A stretch of DNA of 41,389 bases from Oscillospiraceae bacterium (GTDB lineage Bacteria; Bacillota_A; Clostridia; Oscillospirales; Oscillospiraceae): positions 1 to 41,389 of the forward strand of contig JAFUPG010000046.1 in the NCBI GenBank assembly GCA_017481325.1, given 5' to 3'. Made by a program: the position numbers and the translations under genes. Every line of letters begins with the position of its first letter. The first letter of the stretch is position 1. Of this stretch, positions 15,951-23,688 are shown one piece after another. Below the pieces are notes generated by a model that did not search any database, had not been told where the DNA came from, and saw only the letters and a list, made by a program, of their open reading frames with translations.

Positions 15951-17438
15951 ATGAAAAACTACATCGTCGCTCTGGATCAGGGCACGACCTCCAGCCGTGC
16001 CATTGTTTTTGACCACAAAGAGAATATCATCTCCATGGCACAGAAGGAATTCCCCCAGATCTACCCCAAAAACGGCTGGGTGGAACACGATCCCATGGAG
16101 ATCTACTCCGGCCAGTTCGGCGTGATGATGGAAGCCATTACCCGTGGGGGCATCCGCCCCGAGGAGATCGCCGCCATCGGCATCACCAATCAGCGTGAGA
16201 CCACCCTGGTCTGGGAAAAGGCCACGGGCAGACCTATCTGCAATGCCATTGTCTGGCAGTGCCGCCGCACCGCCGCCATCTGCGACGAGTTAAAGGCACG
16301 GGGTCTGGAGGAGTACATCCGCAACACCACCGGTCTGGTGCTGGATGCCTATTTCTCCGCCACCAAGATCAAGTGGATCCTGGATCACGTCCCCGGTGCA
16401 AGGCAAAAAGCCGAGCGTGGAGAGCTGCTCTTCGGCACGGTGGACACCTGGCTGCTGTGGAAGCTCACCGAGGGCAAGGTACACGCCACGGATTACACCA
16501 ATGCCTCCCGTACCATGCTCTTTGACATTCACCGCCTCTGCTGGGATGAGAAGCTGGCCGCCGAGCTGGAGATCCCCCTGTCCATGCTGCCCGAAGTGCG
16601 CCCCAGCAGCGGCATTTTCGGCTACTGCAACATTCAGGGCTGCTCCATTCCCATTGCAGGCATCGCCGGTGACCAGCAGGCCGCCCTTTTCGGCCAGTGC
16701 TGTTTCCGGGAGGGCGAGGCGAAGAATACCTACGGCACCGGCTGCTTCCTCCTGATGCACACCGGCAATCAGCCCTGCATCAGCAAGCACGGTCTGGTGA
16801 CTACCTTAGCCGCCGGCATAGATCAGAGACCCTGCTATGCCCTGGAGGGCAGCGTGTTTGTGGCAGGTGCTGTGGTGCAGTGGCTCCGTGACGAGATGGA
16901 GCTCATCGGTAAATCCTCCGAGGCGGAGGCCAGAGCCACCGCTGTCCCTGACACGGGTGGCGTGTACTTTGTACCGGCCTTTACGGGTCTGGGTGCGCCC
17001 CATTGGGATATGTATGCCCGTGGCGCCATTGTGGGAATCTCCCGTGGCACCAGGGCGGAGCATATTATCCGTGCCGCTCTGGAGTCCATCGCCTACCAGA
17101 GCATGGAGCTGGTGGAGGCCATGGAGAAGGACACCGGCATCCGTCTGGCCGAATTAAAGGTAGACGGCGGCGCCAGTGTCAACAGCTTTTTGATGCAGTT
17201 CCAGTCGGATATTTTAGATGCGCTGGTGCGCCGTCCCCGTGTCCGTGAGACTACCGCCCTGGGCGCTGCCTGTCTGGCAGGTCTGGCCGTGGGCTTCTGG
17301 AAGGATACCAAGGAGCTCCGTGCCCTCTGGCAGTGCGACCGCAGCTTTGCCCCCAACATGACCGCTGAGCAGCGGCATTTGGGCAAGAAAAACTGGGCAA
17401 AGGCGGTCGGCAGAAGCCGTCAGTGGGAGGATTCGTAA
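15951..17438 (+). CDS. glpK: Glycerol kinase
   Basis: Phosphorylates glycerol to sn-glycerol 3-phosphate in the cytoplasm. The 495-residue protein matches the family length and FGGY kinase architecture. It carries [13 protein letters not shown] (phosphate-binding), the substrate-site sequences GITNQRETT and [20 protein letters not shown], and the ATPase core [27 protein letters not shown] and [17 protein letters not shown]. The start has AAGGAG eight bases upstream. No glpF, glpD or glpO lies nearby, so its product may feed phospholipid synthesis as well as glycolysis. It follows the nucleoside kinase gene with an 11-base gap. Confidence 0.96.
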   Translation: MKNYIVALDQGTTSSRAIVFDHKENIISMAQKEFPQIYPKNGWVEHDPMEIYSGQFGVMMEAITRGGIRPEEIAAIGITNQRETTLVWEKATGRPICNAIVWQCRRTAAICDELKARGLEEYIRNTTGLVLDAYFSATKIKWILDHVPGARQKAERGELLFGTVDTWLLWKLTEGKVHATDYTNASRTMLFDIHRLCWDEKLAAELEIPLSMLPEVRPSSGIFGYCNIQGCSIPIAGIAGDQQAALFGQCCFREGEAKNTYGTGCFLLMHTGNQPCISKHGLVTTLAAGIDQRPCYALEGSVFVAGAVVQWLRDEMELIGKSSEAEARATAVPDTGGVYFVPAFTGLGAPHWDMYARGAIVGISRGTRAEHIIRAALESIAYQSMELVEAMEKDTGIRLAELKVDGGASVNSFLMQFQSDILDALVRRPRVRETTALGAACLAGLAVGFWKDTKELRALWQCDRSFAPNMTAEQRHLGKKNWAKAVGRSRQWEDS

Positions 17439-17500
17439 TTTTACATATCATTCAACCCGTAGTTGAGTGGAAAATGAGGGGAAAATAAACCTCCCGATGA

Positions 17501-17529
17501 TTGCTTTTTGCCCGATTCAACGAGATAAT
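17501..17529 (+). promoter_or_regulatory. Sigma-A promoter of the XRE/LiaF-like gene
   Basis: TTGCTT, 17-base spacer, GATAAT, 26 bases before the ATG. About 40 bases upstream is an 8-bp inverted repeat with one wobble pair, CATTCAAC / GTTGAGTG (about 17450-17470), after glpK. It could be an operator or a weak end hairpin. Confidence 0.65.
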
Positions 17530-17555
17530 GGGCTCATGAAAAGGAGGTCATCCAT

Positions 17556-18548
17556 ATGGAACACAAATCTTTAGGTGAACGAATCAAATACCACCGCAAG
17601 CGGCTGGGTCTGACCCAGGAGCAGCTGGCAGAGCGGATGGGTGTCAGCGCCCAGGCGGTGAGCAAGTGGGAGAATAACCTCTCCTGCCCCGATATCTCCG
17701 TGCTGCCGGAGCTGGCCGATGTCTTCGGCATCAGCCTGGACGAGCTCATGGGACGCAGCAGTCAGGTCTGCGAGGCAGAGCCGGTGGACGCCGAGGAGGA
17801 GAAGTCCGATTACAGCTGGCACTGGGAAGCTCCCATGCGCAAGCGGCACAGCATCATCTTCGCCCTCTTCGTCCTGCTCTACGGCGGTTTGCTCTTATTA
17901 AATAATGTGATGTCCTACGATGTGTCCTGGTGGACGCTGCTGTGGACGCTGAGTCTGAGCTTTATCGGTGTCAGCGGTCTGTGTCACGGTTTTTCCTTTT
18001 TCTGTCTGATCATGACCGTAGCCGGTGGCTTCTTCCTGCTGGATTCCTATGAGCTGTTTGCCTTTGATTTAGGCTGGGGCGTGCTGATCCCCGCCGTGCT
18101 GATCATCTGGGGCATCAGCCTGCTGCTGGATCTGATCCTGGGCAAGAAAAAGAAGCAGAAAGCCGTCCATGTAAGCCACAAGGGCAAGGCCAAACGGGAG
18201 TACAGCTGCACCAACGGTTGGCTGGCCTGCGAGATGAGCTTTGGCGACTACCGCACCGCCGTGGCTACCCCTATGCTGCGTGGCGGCAGCATCGAGTGCA
18301 ATTTCGGCAACTATACCGTGGATTTCTCCGGCTGTGAAGCCCTGGCAGAGAACTGCAAGGTAGAGGTGGAGAACAACTTCGGCAGCCTGACCCTGCTGGT
18401 ACCCGACCATTTCCGTGTGGAGCTGGGCAGCAACGAGACCTTTGCAGGCGACGTGGAGATCAAAGGCAGCCCCGCCCCCGAGACGCAAGGCATCCTGACC
18501 GTCAACGGTGAAAGCAACTTCGGCTCCCTGGAGATCAAGTACATCTGA
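17556..18548 (+). CDS. Membrane-bound XRE regulator with LiaF-like C-terminal domain
   Basis: A 330-residue fusion. An XRE/Cro helix-turn-helix occupies residues 8-64 (LGLTQEQLAERMGVSAQAVSKWEN). About four membrane helices follow (99-117, 126-143, 146-163, 172-195) with a KKKKQK boundary. The C-terminal domain (215-330) is beta-rich and glycine/asparagine-patterned: [31 protein letters not shown] and GESNFGSLEIKYI. This resembles the LiaF / cell-wall-active antibiotic response domain. I infer a one-component sensor of envelope stress or membrane state; no two-component pair lies next to it. The Shine-Dalgarno AAGGAGG is strong. It is monocistronic between its promoter and a terminator. Confidence 0.82.
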   Translation: MEHKSLGERIKYHRKRLGLTQEQLAERMGVSAQAVSKWENNLSCPDISVLPELADVFGISLDELMGRSSQVCEAEPVDAEEEKSDYSWHWEAPMRKRHSIIFALFVLLYGGLLLLNNVMSYDVSWWTLLWTLSLSFIGVSGLCHGFSFFCLIMTVAGGFFLLDSYELFAFDLGWGVLIPAVLIIWGISLLLDLILGKKKKQKAVHVSHKGKAKREYSCTNGWLACEMSFGDYRTAVATPMLRGGSIECNFGNYTVDFSGCEALAENCKVEVENNFGSLTLLVPDHFRVELGSNETFAGDVEIKGSPAPETQGILTVNGESNFGSLEIKYI

Positions 18549-18552
18549 AGAT

Positions 18553-18586
18553 AAGAGGCGCACCAAAAAAGGGTGCGCCTCTTTTT
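18553..18586 (+). terminator. Rho-independent terminator of the XRE/LiaF-like gene
   Basis: Perfect 12-bp stem AAGAGGCGCACC / GGTGCGCCTCTT, 7-base loop, followed by TTTTT. It lies five bases after the stop codon. Confidence 0.9.
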
Positions 18587-18626
18587 GTATAATTTACGTT
18601 TGACTTTTCCCTACCTGTATTTGGTT

Positions 18627-19538
18627 TTACGGTCTGCGCAGCTTCTTGATGGGCAGCAGCATACGGGTCTCTTTTTTATACTGGGCAAAGCCGGGCTTTT
18701 TGCTCTGCCTGCCGTCTGCCATGGGGATGCTGACGCAGAAGAAGAGCAGGGTATTGGCGGCAGCGCCTGCCAGCAGGTACCATTTTCCGCCCAGGGCAAG
18801 GCAGCAGCTCAGCCCCACGCCCCACCACATCAGAATCTCGCCCAGATAGTTGGGGTGACGGGAATGCTTCCACAGCCCCACCCGGATGAAGCCGCCGCTT
18901 CCCACTTTGCGGAAACGGTGCATCTGCACATCTGCCGTGCCCTGCAGCAGCACCGCCGTCAGGCAGAGCAGCAGCGTAAGGCAGCTCCAAAGATTGCCCT
19001 TTGCGCCCTCCCAAAGCACCGTAGCGCCGGGAAGGGTGCAGCCCCAGACCACCAGAGTGGGTACCATGTGAATGCCGACAAAATTGATCACGGGGTAGAA
19101 GATGCCGGTCTTTTCCCTTAGCATCCGATAGCGCCATTCTTCAGCGGTCAGACCGTGGAAGGTGTAGGCCCAGTTGGCCGTCAGCCGCAGACCCCAGAGG
19201 CACACAGCCGCCATCAGCAGGATCTGATACAGGCTCAGTTCCTTTCCCACCGCCAGGGCAGGCAGGATCACCATGGGCTGCACGCTCCGGTAGGGGTCAT
19301 AGACCGAGGCGTTTTTGAATAACAGGCTGAAGAGGAAGCAGCAAACCGTTGCCCCTACATCCGCTCCCAGCAGCCGCAGCCACTGCGCCCCGAGAATCCG
19401 CCCGTAAAGCCAAATCCCAACCACGGCGGTCAGGACATACACCGCCCCCACCAGGAAAAAACTAAGCCCACGCTTCTGAACCCGGATCAAAAAGTCAGAC
19501 CTTTCTCTCTGTTTTGACATTTTATAAATACAGCACAT
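18627..19538 (-). CDS. Multi-pass membrane protein of the DUF1295 / steroid-reductase / isoprenylcysteine methyltransferase-like group
   Basis: A 303-residue protein with about seven or eight hydrophobic segments. The C-terminal signature RHPNYLGEILMWWG and the terminal FAQYKKETRMLLP are the usual family marks of DUF1295 and related S-adenosylmethionine- or NADPH-using membrane enzymes. The reaction in bacteria is unknown. I keep the ATG at 19538 because AAGGAAG lies just upstream; it overlaps the ferredoxin gene by 17 bases. The alternative ATG 19520 lies one base after that gene's stop but has no ribosome-binding site of its own. It is third in a compact operon with the PP-loop and EFR1 genes. 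Confidence 0.78.
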   Translation of the reverse strand: MCCIYKMSKQRERSDFLIRVQKRGLSFFLVGAVYVLTAVVGIWLYGRILGAQWLRLLGADVGATVCCFLFSLLFKNASVYDPYRSVQPMVILPALAVGKELSLYQILLMAAVCLWGLRLTANWAYTFHGLTAEEWRYRMLREKTGIFYPVINFVGIHMVPTLVVWGCTLPGATVLWEGAKGNLWSCLTLLLCLTAVLLQGTADVQMHRFRKVGSGGFIRVGLWKHSRHPNYLGEILMWWGVGLSCCLALGGKWYLLAGAAANTLLFFCVSIPMADGRQSKKPGFAQYKKETRMLLPIKKLRRP

Positions 19539-20199
19539 ATTCTTCCTTGCGGTAACGCTTCAGATATGCATCCAAGATGCGGCTGTTTTTGTATTGCAGC
19601 GCTTTGGTGGGGCAGCTGCTGACGCAGCGCAGGCAGCGGATACATGCGCCGTGGATGCATCCCTCCCGGATGGCTTCCATGGGGCAGCTTTGTTCGCATT
19701 GGCCGCAGCCGGTGCAATGGCCTGTTTTTGTAATTTTCACGCCCAGGCGGCTGCGCAGGGCGGGGAAAACATTGGACAGGGGATTCTTTGGGCTTCTGGG
19801 GATGACCACCGGCTTTGGCTCCTGAAGCCTTTGGACAAGGGGCAGCAGCTTCCGGAGATCAAAGTCATGATCTCCGCTCAGAAAGCTATGCCCCATAGGG
19901 ACATAGGCTCCGGCAATGACCTGCCCTTGCAGCAGCTTTTGCGCCTCCTGCAGAGCATTGCCGTAGGAGATTTTACCGTAGGTCGCAATGAGAACAACGT
20001 GCTTTGCGCTCAATCGCCGCAGGAAGGCTTTCACCGGCTTCGGGATATTCTGGCAGTACACCGGGAAAACCACCACCGCTGTTTCCGCAACTGCGGTATT
20101 GCCCTCCACGGGACATACTTGGCAATGGAGCTCTTGCGCCAGGGCATCGGCAACCGCCATACTGTGTCCGCTGCCGGAAAAACAGTAGACCCCTATCAT
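19522..20199 (-). CDS. EFR1-type flavodoxin-ferredoxin fusion
   Basis: A 225-residue redox protein. The N-terminal half is flavodoxin-like (YCFSGSGHSMAVADAL, FMN phosphate loop; PVYCQNIPKPVKAFL). The C-terminal half has two 4Fe-4S clusters, CTGCGQCEQSCP and CIRCLRCVSSCP. This is the domain order of the EFR1 family, common in Clostridia but of unknown partner. The ATG at 20199 overlaps the TGA of the PP-loop gene as ATGA and has GGAGGAG upstream; a longer in-frame start would only read into that gene. Position in the operon suggests that it donates electrons to a reaction of the neighbours, which is inference. Confidence 0.88.
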   Translation of the reverse strand: MIGVYCFSGSGHSMAVADALAQELHCQVCPVEGNTAVAETAVVVFPVYCQNIPKPVKAFLRRLSAKHVVLIATYGKISYGNALQEAQKLLQGQVIAGAYVPMGHSFLSGDHDFDLRKLLPLVQRLQEPKPVVIPRSPKNPLSNVFPALRSRLGVKITKTGHCTGCGQCEQSCPMEAIREGCIHGACIRCLRCVSSCPTKALQYKNSRILDAYLKRYRKEEYVLYL

Positions 20200-21590
20200 C
20201 CCTGCTCCTCCGGGAAGCTCCGCATAATGGCGCATTCCGGAATTTCCTCCAGCGAGAAGCCCAGAAAATGCTCCATTTCATAGAGGGACTCCTCTCTGGA
20301 TCTGCCGCACTTCTTACTTGCCAGGGAGAACTCCAGGGCGCTGAAGGGGATCATCTTGCTCTTGCAGTGATAGAAGCGCACAAACTGGGTGTGATCCTTA
20401 CAGCGCTCGATCTTGCAGCTGGTGTGCAGCGCCTTGTCCTTCTCCTCCGGCGCAACCCAGCCGCATTCATTTACCAAAATACTTTTGACCTTGTTCCAGT
20501 CGTAGGTACCACCGCTGATTTTATCAAAATCCAGATGGACAAAGGCGGGGATATTGCCCGTCCGTGAGGAATAGCGGATGCTCCGCTTAAAAGGAGGAAG
20601 CAGCTCCGGAACAGCCCGGATGGCTTTTACCACATTGCCGATCAGGTCGCTTTGGTAGCCGCTGAGCTTCTTCAGGGGATGATCGCCGTAGGCCAGCTGC
20701 TTCATGGTCATCAGCGTCTGGAACTGCCCCTTCTTCAGCGGCGGACGCAGGGTCAGCACACGCCCCACATTCAGCAGGAAGTTCAACAGGCCATTGGAGG
20801 CAAAGGAATAGGCCAGCTTGGGCGCAAGATGATTGTAATATAATCCCAGCATCTGCACCGGCTCGTTTCCGGCCACAAAATAGGGAACCCGGTTGGCCAC
20901 CATCTCGGGATAGAACAGCAGATATGCCAGAGAAGGACAGGCGCAGGTGTTGCCGCTTAAGTCATACAGCGCCTGATAGAAGCGCCGCAGATCGGAGGGA
21001 TTGACGGAGCGTGTGATGAATTCCACGTTTTGGAATGCCTTTTTCGCATTGGCGATGCTTTTGGCAGCGCTCTCTGAAATGTAGGGGATCTCCCAGGTCA
21101 TGGCCAACACCCGAAGCCCCTTTACCTTGGAAAGGTAGTAGAGCAAATAGGTGGAATCCTTGCCGCCGGTGTAGAATACGGCGATATCAAAGCGGGAGGT
21201 TTTGCTGCGGGGGATCTCCTCCAGGACGGGGACAACGCTTTTCAGCCCCGTCACATCCTCGGCGGTTTGGCACATAGGACACAAGCCCTCCCCGTCAAAC
21301 TCCAGACCGGGGATCAAAAAGTCGTTGGCGCAGCAGCTTTTGCAGAATGTGGCCTCAGAGAAATTTTGGGGAATGCTGCGCCGTTCCTGCACAGGCACTA
21401 CCTGCTTGCCCAGCAGCTTTTTCAGCAGGGACAGTTCCTTTTCGCTGAGTTCCCGGGGCAAAGAGGCAAGAATTTCCGCCTGCTTTTTGGAAACGGAGAT
21501 ATCATTCTCAAACAAATGGGGAAGACTGCGCAAGCCGTAATAATGCAGTTTTCTGTTTTCCAGCTTCCAGCGGCTTTGAAGAACGTACAT
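20196..21590 (-). CDS. PP-loop ATP pyrophosphatase with zinc ribbon (N-acetyl-sugar-amidotransferase-like)
   Basis: A 464-residue protein. An N-terminal segment of about 80 residues of unknown fold precedes a zinc ribbon. The ribbon has Cys83, Cys86 or Cys87, Cys104 and Cys107, with the linker GLEFDGEGLCPMC. The PP-loop YTGGKDSTYLL (140-150) adenylates a substrate. More Cys pairs occur in the C-terminal part (SCKIERCKD, KKCGRS). The zinc ribbon plus PP-loop layout matches the amidotransferases of the WbpG/PseA kind. However, no glutaminase partner (HisH/HisF-like) and no sugar genes lie nearby, and the C-terminal Cys pairs are unusual. The substrate is unknown. Start ATG 21590 has GGAGGG eight bases upstream. 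It is the first gene of a three-gene operon. Confidence 0.8.
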   Translation of the reverse strand: MYVLQSRWKLENRKLHYYGLRSLPHLFENDISVSKKQAEILASLPRELSEKELSLLKKLLGKQVVPVQERRSIPQNFSEATFCKSCCANDFLIPGLEFDGEGLCPMCQTAEDVTGLKSVVPVLEEIPRSKTSRFDIAVFYTGGKDSTYLLYYLSKVKGLRVLAMTWEIPYISESAAKSIANAKKAFQNVEFITRSVNPSDLRRFYQALYDLSGNTCACPSLAYLLFYPEMVANRVPYFVAGNEPVQMLGLYYNHLAPKLAYSFASNGLLNFLLNVGRVLTLRPPLKKGQFQTLMTMKQLAYGDHPLKKLSGYQSDLIGNVVKAIRAVPELLPPFKRSIRYSSRTGNIPAFVHLDFDKISGGTYDWNKVKSILVNECGWVAPEEKDKALHTSCKIERCKDHTQFVRFYHCKSKMIPFSALEFSLASKKCGRSREESLYEMEHFLGFSLEEIPECAIMRSFPEEQG

Positions 21591-21622
21591 AAAAAATACC
21601 CTCCCCGGATCTGTATACCTGT

Positions 21623-21651
21623 ATTTTACCATTCTGCAGGAGGAATTGCAA
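21623..21651 (-). promoter_or_regulatory. Sigma-A promoter of the PP-loop/EFR1/DUF1295 operon
   Basis: TTGCAA, 17-base spacer, TAAAAT on the minus strand, 33 bases before the start codon. Confidence 0.75.
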
Positions 21652-21745
21652 GAAAAAACAGAAACGTCGTATGTTGAGGGCGAATATCAATGAAAAAATG
21701 CTGTTGCTATTTGAGTTTTTACACAAACAGCAACGGCATCTTCAA

Positions 21746-21911
21746 GTGATATTCCGGCTATGTCGGAGTGATATTTTCACTTTGTAAAAGTGATATTGAA
21801 GCCTACCGGCCTCAGCGATATTATATTCGCCCCCCAAAACCGGGCGAAGTCCAATATCACTTGGAAAGCAATAATAACCGGCGCAGCCAATATAACTCGC
21901 CGCAGGCGAAT
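21746..21911. repeat. GTGATATT-hairpin repeat array
   Basis: Direct copies of GTGATATT start at 21746, 21768 and 21790, with a variant GCGATATT at 21815. Inverted copies are AATATCAC at 21853 and the degenerate AATATAAC at 21889. The 14-17 bases between copies are mostly short inverted repeats of different sequence, such as CCGGCTATGTCGG, ATTCGCCC/GGGCGAA and TCGCCGCAGGCGA. So a constant octamer alternates with variable small hairpins at a period of about 22-25 bp. No ORF is credible here. This array and the terminator after it explain most of the gap between the PP-loop promoter and the tRNA gene. Confidence 0.7.
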
Positions 21912-21918
21912 ACAGCTG

Positions 21919-21955
21919 AAAAAGGCTCTGATTGCAATGCAATCAGAGCCTTTTT
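21919..21955 (-). terminator. Bidirectional terminator-type hairpin
   Basis: Long perfect palindrome AAAAAGGCTCTGATTGCA and its complement, with a run of five T on each strand. It is about 100 bases downstream of the tRNA-Leu(UAA) gene and probably ends its transcript. Confidence 0.85.
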
Positions 21956-22052
21956 CCGGTACAGTGAAGCAACCCAAATCCGAACCATCGTTACCGAGCG
22001 AAAATGCCCGATTTGCGACAGCGTTCGTAACGCATTGCCTCCGGATGCAATC

Positions 22053-22139
22053 TGGTGCCGCTGACCGGGGTCGAACCGGTACGCTTTTTAGGGCGAGGGA
22101 TTTTAAGTCCCTTGTGTCTGCCTATTCCACCACAGCGGC
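22053..22139 (-). tRNA. tRNA-Leu, anticodon UAA
   Basis: An 87-base gene with encoded CCA. The acceptor stem is GCCGCTG/CAGCGGC. The anticodon loop is CTTAAAA between GGGA and TCCC. A long class II variable arm (CGCCCTAAAAAGCG) and the T-arm CCGGTTCGACCCCGG are present. The class II arm with the UAA anticodon identifies leucine. It has its own promoter. Confidence 0.95.
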
Positions 22140-22152
22140 ATGGAACGTTGAC

Positions 22153-22181
22153 ATTTTAGCATTTTCCAAGCCATTCGTCAA
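22153..22181 (-). promoter_or_regulatory. Sigma-A promoter of tRNA-Leu(UAA)
   Basis: TTGACG, 17-base spacer, TAAAAT with extended TGC, 14 bases upstream of the mature 5' end. Confidence 0.85.
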
Positions 22182-22319
22182 GGGGCAATTTCCAAAGGAA
22201 CACAGGAAAGTGTATGATCGACAGCCGACTTGAGGCAGCGCCTTTGTTCACCGCACTACAGAACAGATGAATGACGAAGGGTGGATCGCAGCCCACTGTA
22301 TCATTATTCACCGACACAA

Positions 22320-22347
22320 AGAGGCCGCCTCTATTGAGGCAGCCTCT
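22320..22347 (-). terminator. Terminator-like hairpin after the Nudix gene
   Basis: AGAGGC-T-GCCTC stem with an AATA loop and one mismatch on the minus strand, followed by TTTGTG. The weak T-run makes it a probable rather than certain terminator. Confidence 0.55.
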
Positions 22348-22355
22348 GTTATGAT

Positions 22356-22862
22356 TCACTTCAGCAGGTCGTCCAGCTTCTTCCCCAGCTGGCGGTAGCG
22401 CTGGGCATCGGGGCGGGCAACTTCGCCGTGGGAGATCATTTCCTCCAGTTGGACTCTGCTGACCCATTTGGCATCGCAGGTCTCCCCGGGCTGCAGGCGG
22501 ATCTCCTCCAGGGGGACATCCTTTTTCAGAAAATAAATATCACAGATGTCATTGCTGCGGCGGTAGCTCTCGGCCAACTGCAGTTCCTCTGCGGTGGCGG
22601 AGATGCCTGTTTCCTCCCGGAGTTCACGCTGAATGGCCTGCAGGCTGGTCTCCCCTGCCTGGACAGAGCCACCCGTATGCTCCCAGAGCCCGGCATAGCT
22701 CTGCTTCTCCGCAGAGCGTTTGGTCATCAGCACCTGGCCACAGCTGTTAAAGGTCCAGACAAACACCACCAGATGGTACTCCCCCTTATCCAGAGGAAGA
22801 CCACGGATGTGGGTCTTGCCCAGGGGGTTGCGCTCTTTATCGTACAGATCCCATAATTCCAT
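22356..22862 (-). CDS. Nudix hydrolase, isopentenyl-diphosphate-isomerase-like subgroup
   Basis: A 168-residue protein. The Nudix box runs from GGSVQAGET to RELREETGI and keeps every consensus residue. The N-terminal stretch MELWDLYDKERNPLGKTHIRG is usual for the YfcD/IDI-like subgroup, which hydrolyses nucleoside or prenyl diphosphates or acts as an isomerase. True type I IDI also needs extra metal-binding Cys and His residues that I do not see, so a general Nudix hydrolase is the safe call. It follows mntP with a 10-base gap and probably shares its transcript. Start ATG 22862 has GGAGAG upstream. Confidence 0.85.
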   Translation of the reverse strand: MELWDLYDKERNPLGKTHIRGLPLDKGEYHLVVFVWTFNSCGQVLMTKRSAEKQSYAGLWEHTGGSVQAGETSLQAIQRELREETGISATAEELQLAESYRRSNDICDIYFLKKDVPLEEIRLQPGETCDAKWVSRVQLEEMISHGEVARPDAQRYRQLGKKLDDLLK

Positions 22863-22872
22863 TGCTTCTCTC

Positions 22873-23436
22873 CTATGCTGCGCCGCTTAAATGCTCGATG
22901 AGGATCTTCAGACCCATTAAAATCAGGATCACACCGCCGACGAATTCCGCCTTGGCACGGTATTTTGCACCGAAGACATTGCCGATCTTCACACCCACGG
23001 CGGAGAACAGGAAGGTGGTCACGCCGATGAGGCTGATGGCCGCCCAGATATTGGCGCTGACCATGGCAAAGGACACGCCGCTGGCCAGGGCATCAATGCT
23101 GGTGGCAACAGCCAGAGGCAGCATGGCCTTGAAGCCGAAGGAGGCATCCATCTGCTCCTCCTCGCCGCTGAGCGCCTCACGGATCATATTTCCGCCGATG
23201 AGCGCCATAAGGCCAAAGGCGATCCAATGGTCAAAGGCACGGATGTGTTCGGCAAAGAGATCTGCTAGCAGGAAGCCCAGCAGGGGCATCAGCGCCTGAA
23301 AGCCGCCGAAATAAAAACCGGTGATCAGGCTGTTTTTCAGTTGGTAGCGGCGGCAGGAAAGCCCCTTGCTGATGGACACCGCAAAGGCATCCATAGACAG
23401 AGCCACCGCTGTTACGATCAGATCGATGAGATTCAT
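22873..23436 (-). CDS. mntP: Manganese efflux pump MntP
   Basis: A 187-residue, six-helix membrane protein that exports Mn2+. Both family repeats are visible: ALSMDAFAVSISKG in helix 1 and the mirrored VATSIDALASGVSFAM in the second half, each with the conserved Asp. The length agrees with the family. I start it at ATG 23436 with GGGAGG upstream; longer in-frame starts would run into the tRNA gene. The gene lies only 20 bases after the tRNA-Leu(GAG) terminator, leaving no room for a promoter of its own. The yybP-ykoY manganese riboswitch often found before mntP is not visible. Confidence 0.93.
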   Translation of the reverse strand: MNLIDLIVTAVALSMDAFAVSISKGLSCRRYQLKNSLITGFYFGGFQALMPLLGFLLADLFAEHIRAFDHWIAFGLMALIGGNMIREALSGEEEQMDASFGFKAMLPLAVATSIDALASGVSFAMVSANIWAAISLIGVTTFLFSAVGVKIGNVFGAKYRAKAEFVGGVILILMGLKILIEHLSGAA

Positions 23437-23455
23437 AACAGCCTCCCATATGTAC

Positions 23456-23491
23456 AAAAGAAGACGACTGCTCATGCAATCGTCTTCTTTT
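23456..23491 (-). terminator. Hairpin with T-run between tRNA-Leu(GAG) and mntP
   Basis: Perfect 12-bp stem AAAAGAAGACGA / TCGTCTTCTTTT on the minus strand. It starts at the last base of the tRNA CCA end and runs into the mntP leader, so it should end most tRNA transcripts while a read-through fraction serves mntP. Confidence 0.8.
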
Positions 23492-23575
23492 GGTGCGAGT
23501 GATGCGACTTGAACGCACACGACGGTTGTCACACGCCCCTCAAACGTGCCTGTCTACCGATTCCAGCACACTCGC
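23491..23575 (-). tRNA. tRNA-Leu, anticodon GAG
   Basis: An 85-base gene with encoded CCA. The acceptor stem is GCGAGTG/CACTCGC. The anticodon loop is TTGAGGG, giving anticodon GAG. The variable arm is long (class II) and the T-arm is of the GCGTTCAAGTCGC type. The D-arm AATCGGTAGACAGGC is typical of leucine tRNAs. Confidence 0.95.
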
Positions 23576-23594
23576 ATATGCAATTTGCTTGAAT

Positions 23595-23623
23595 ATTGTA
23601 TAGCGATTTTCCCTATTTGTCAA
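23595..23623 (-). promoter_or_regulatory. Consensus promoter of tRNA-Leu(GAG)
   Basis: TTGACA, 17-base spacer, TACAAT on the minus strand, 20 bases upstream of the tRNA. It is the closest to consensus of the promoters in the window and is divergent from the rsmE promoter 16 bp away. Confidence 0.9.
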
Positions 23624-23638
23624 GTCTTTTTTTCACTC

Positions 23639-23667
23639 TTGCGGTTTTTTCTTTTCTCTGCTACAAT
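23639..23667 (+). promoter_or_regulatory. Sigma-A promoter of rsmE
   Basis: TTGCGG, 17-base spacer, TACAAT with extended TGC, 21 bases before the start codon. Confidence 0.8.
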
Positions 23668-23688
23668 AGAGAAAAAGGAGGGGTATTC

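Noticed and set aside
20196..21590. Definite assignment as N-acetyl-sugar amidotransferase of surface-sugar synthesis
   Set aside because: The zinc ribbon and PP-loop agree, but there is no glutaminase partner or sugar gene, and the C-terminal Cys pairs are not typical.
21790..22233. Plus-strand ORF across the repeat array and tRNA-Leu
   Set aside because: It reads through the GTGATATT array, a terminator palindrome and the complement of a tRNA gene.
23436..23490. Manganese (yybP-ykoY) riboswitch before mntP
   Set aside because: The space is taken by a tRNA terminator and the ribosome-binding site; no riboswitch core fits.
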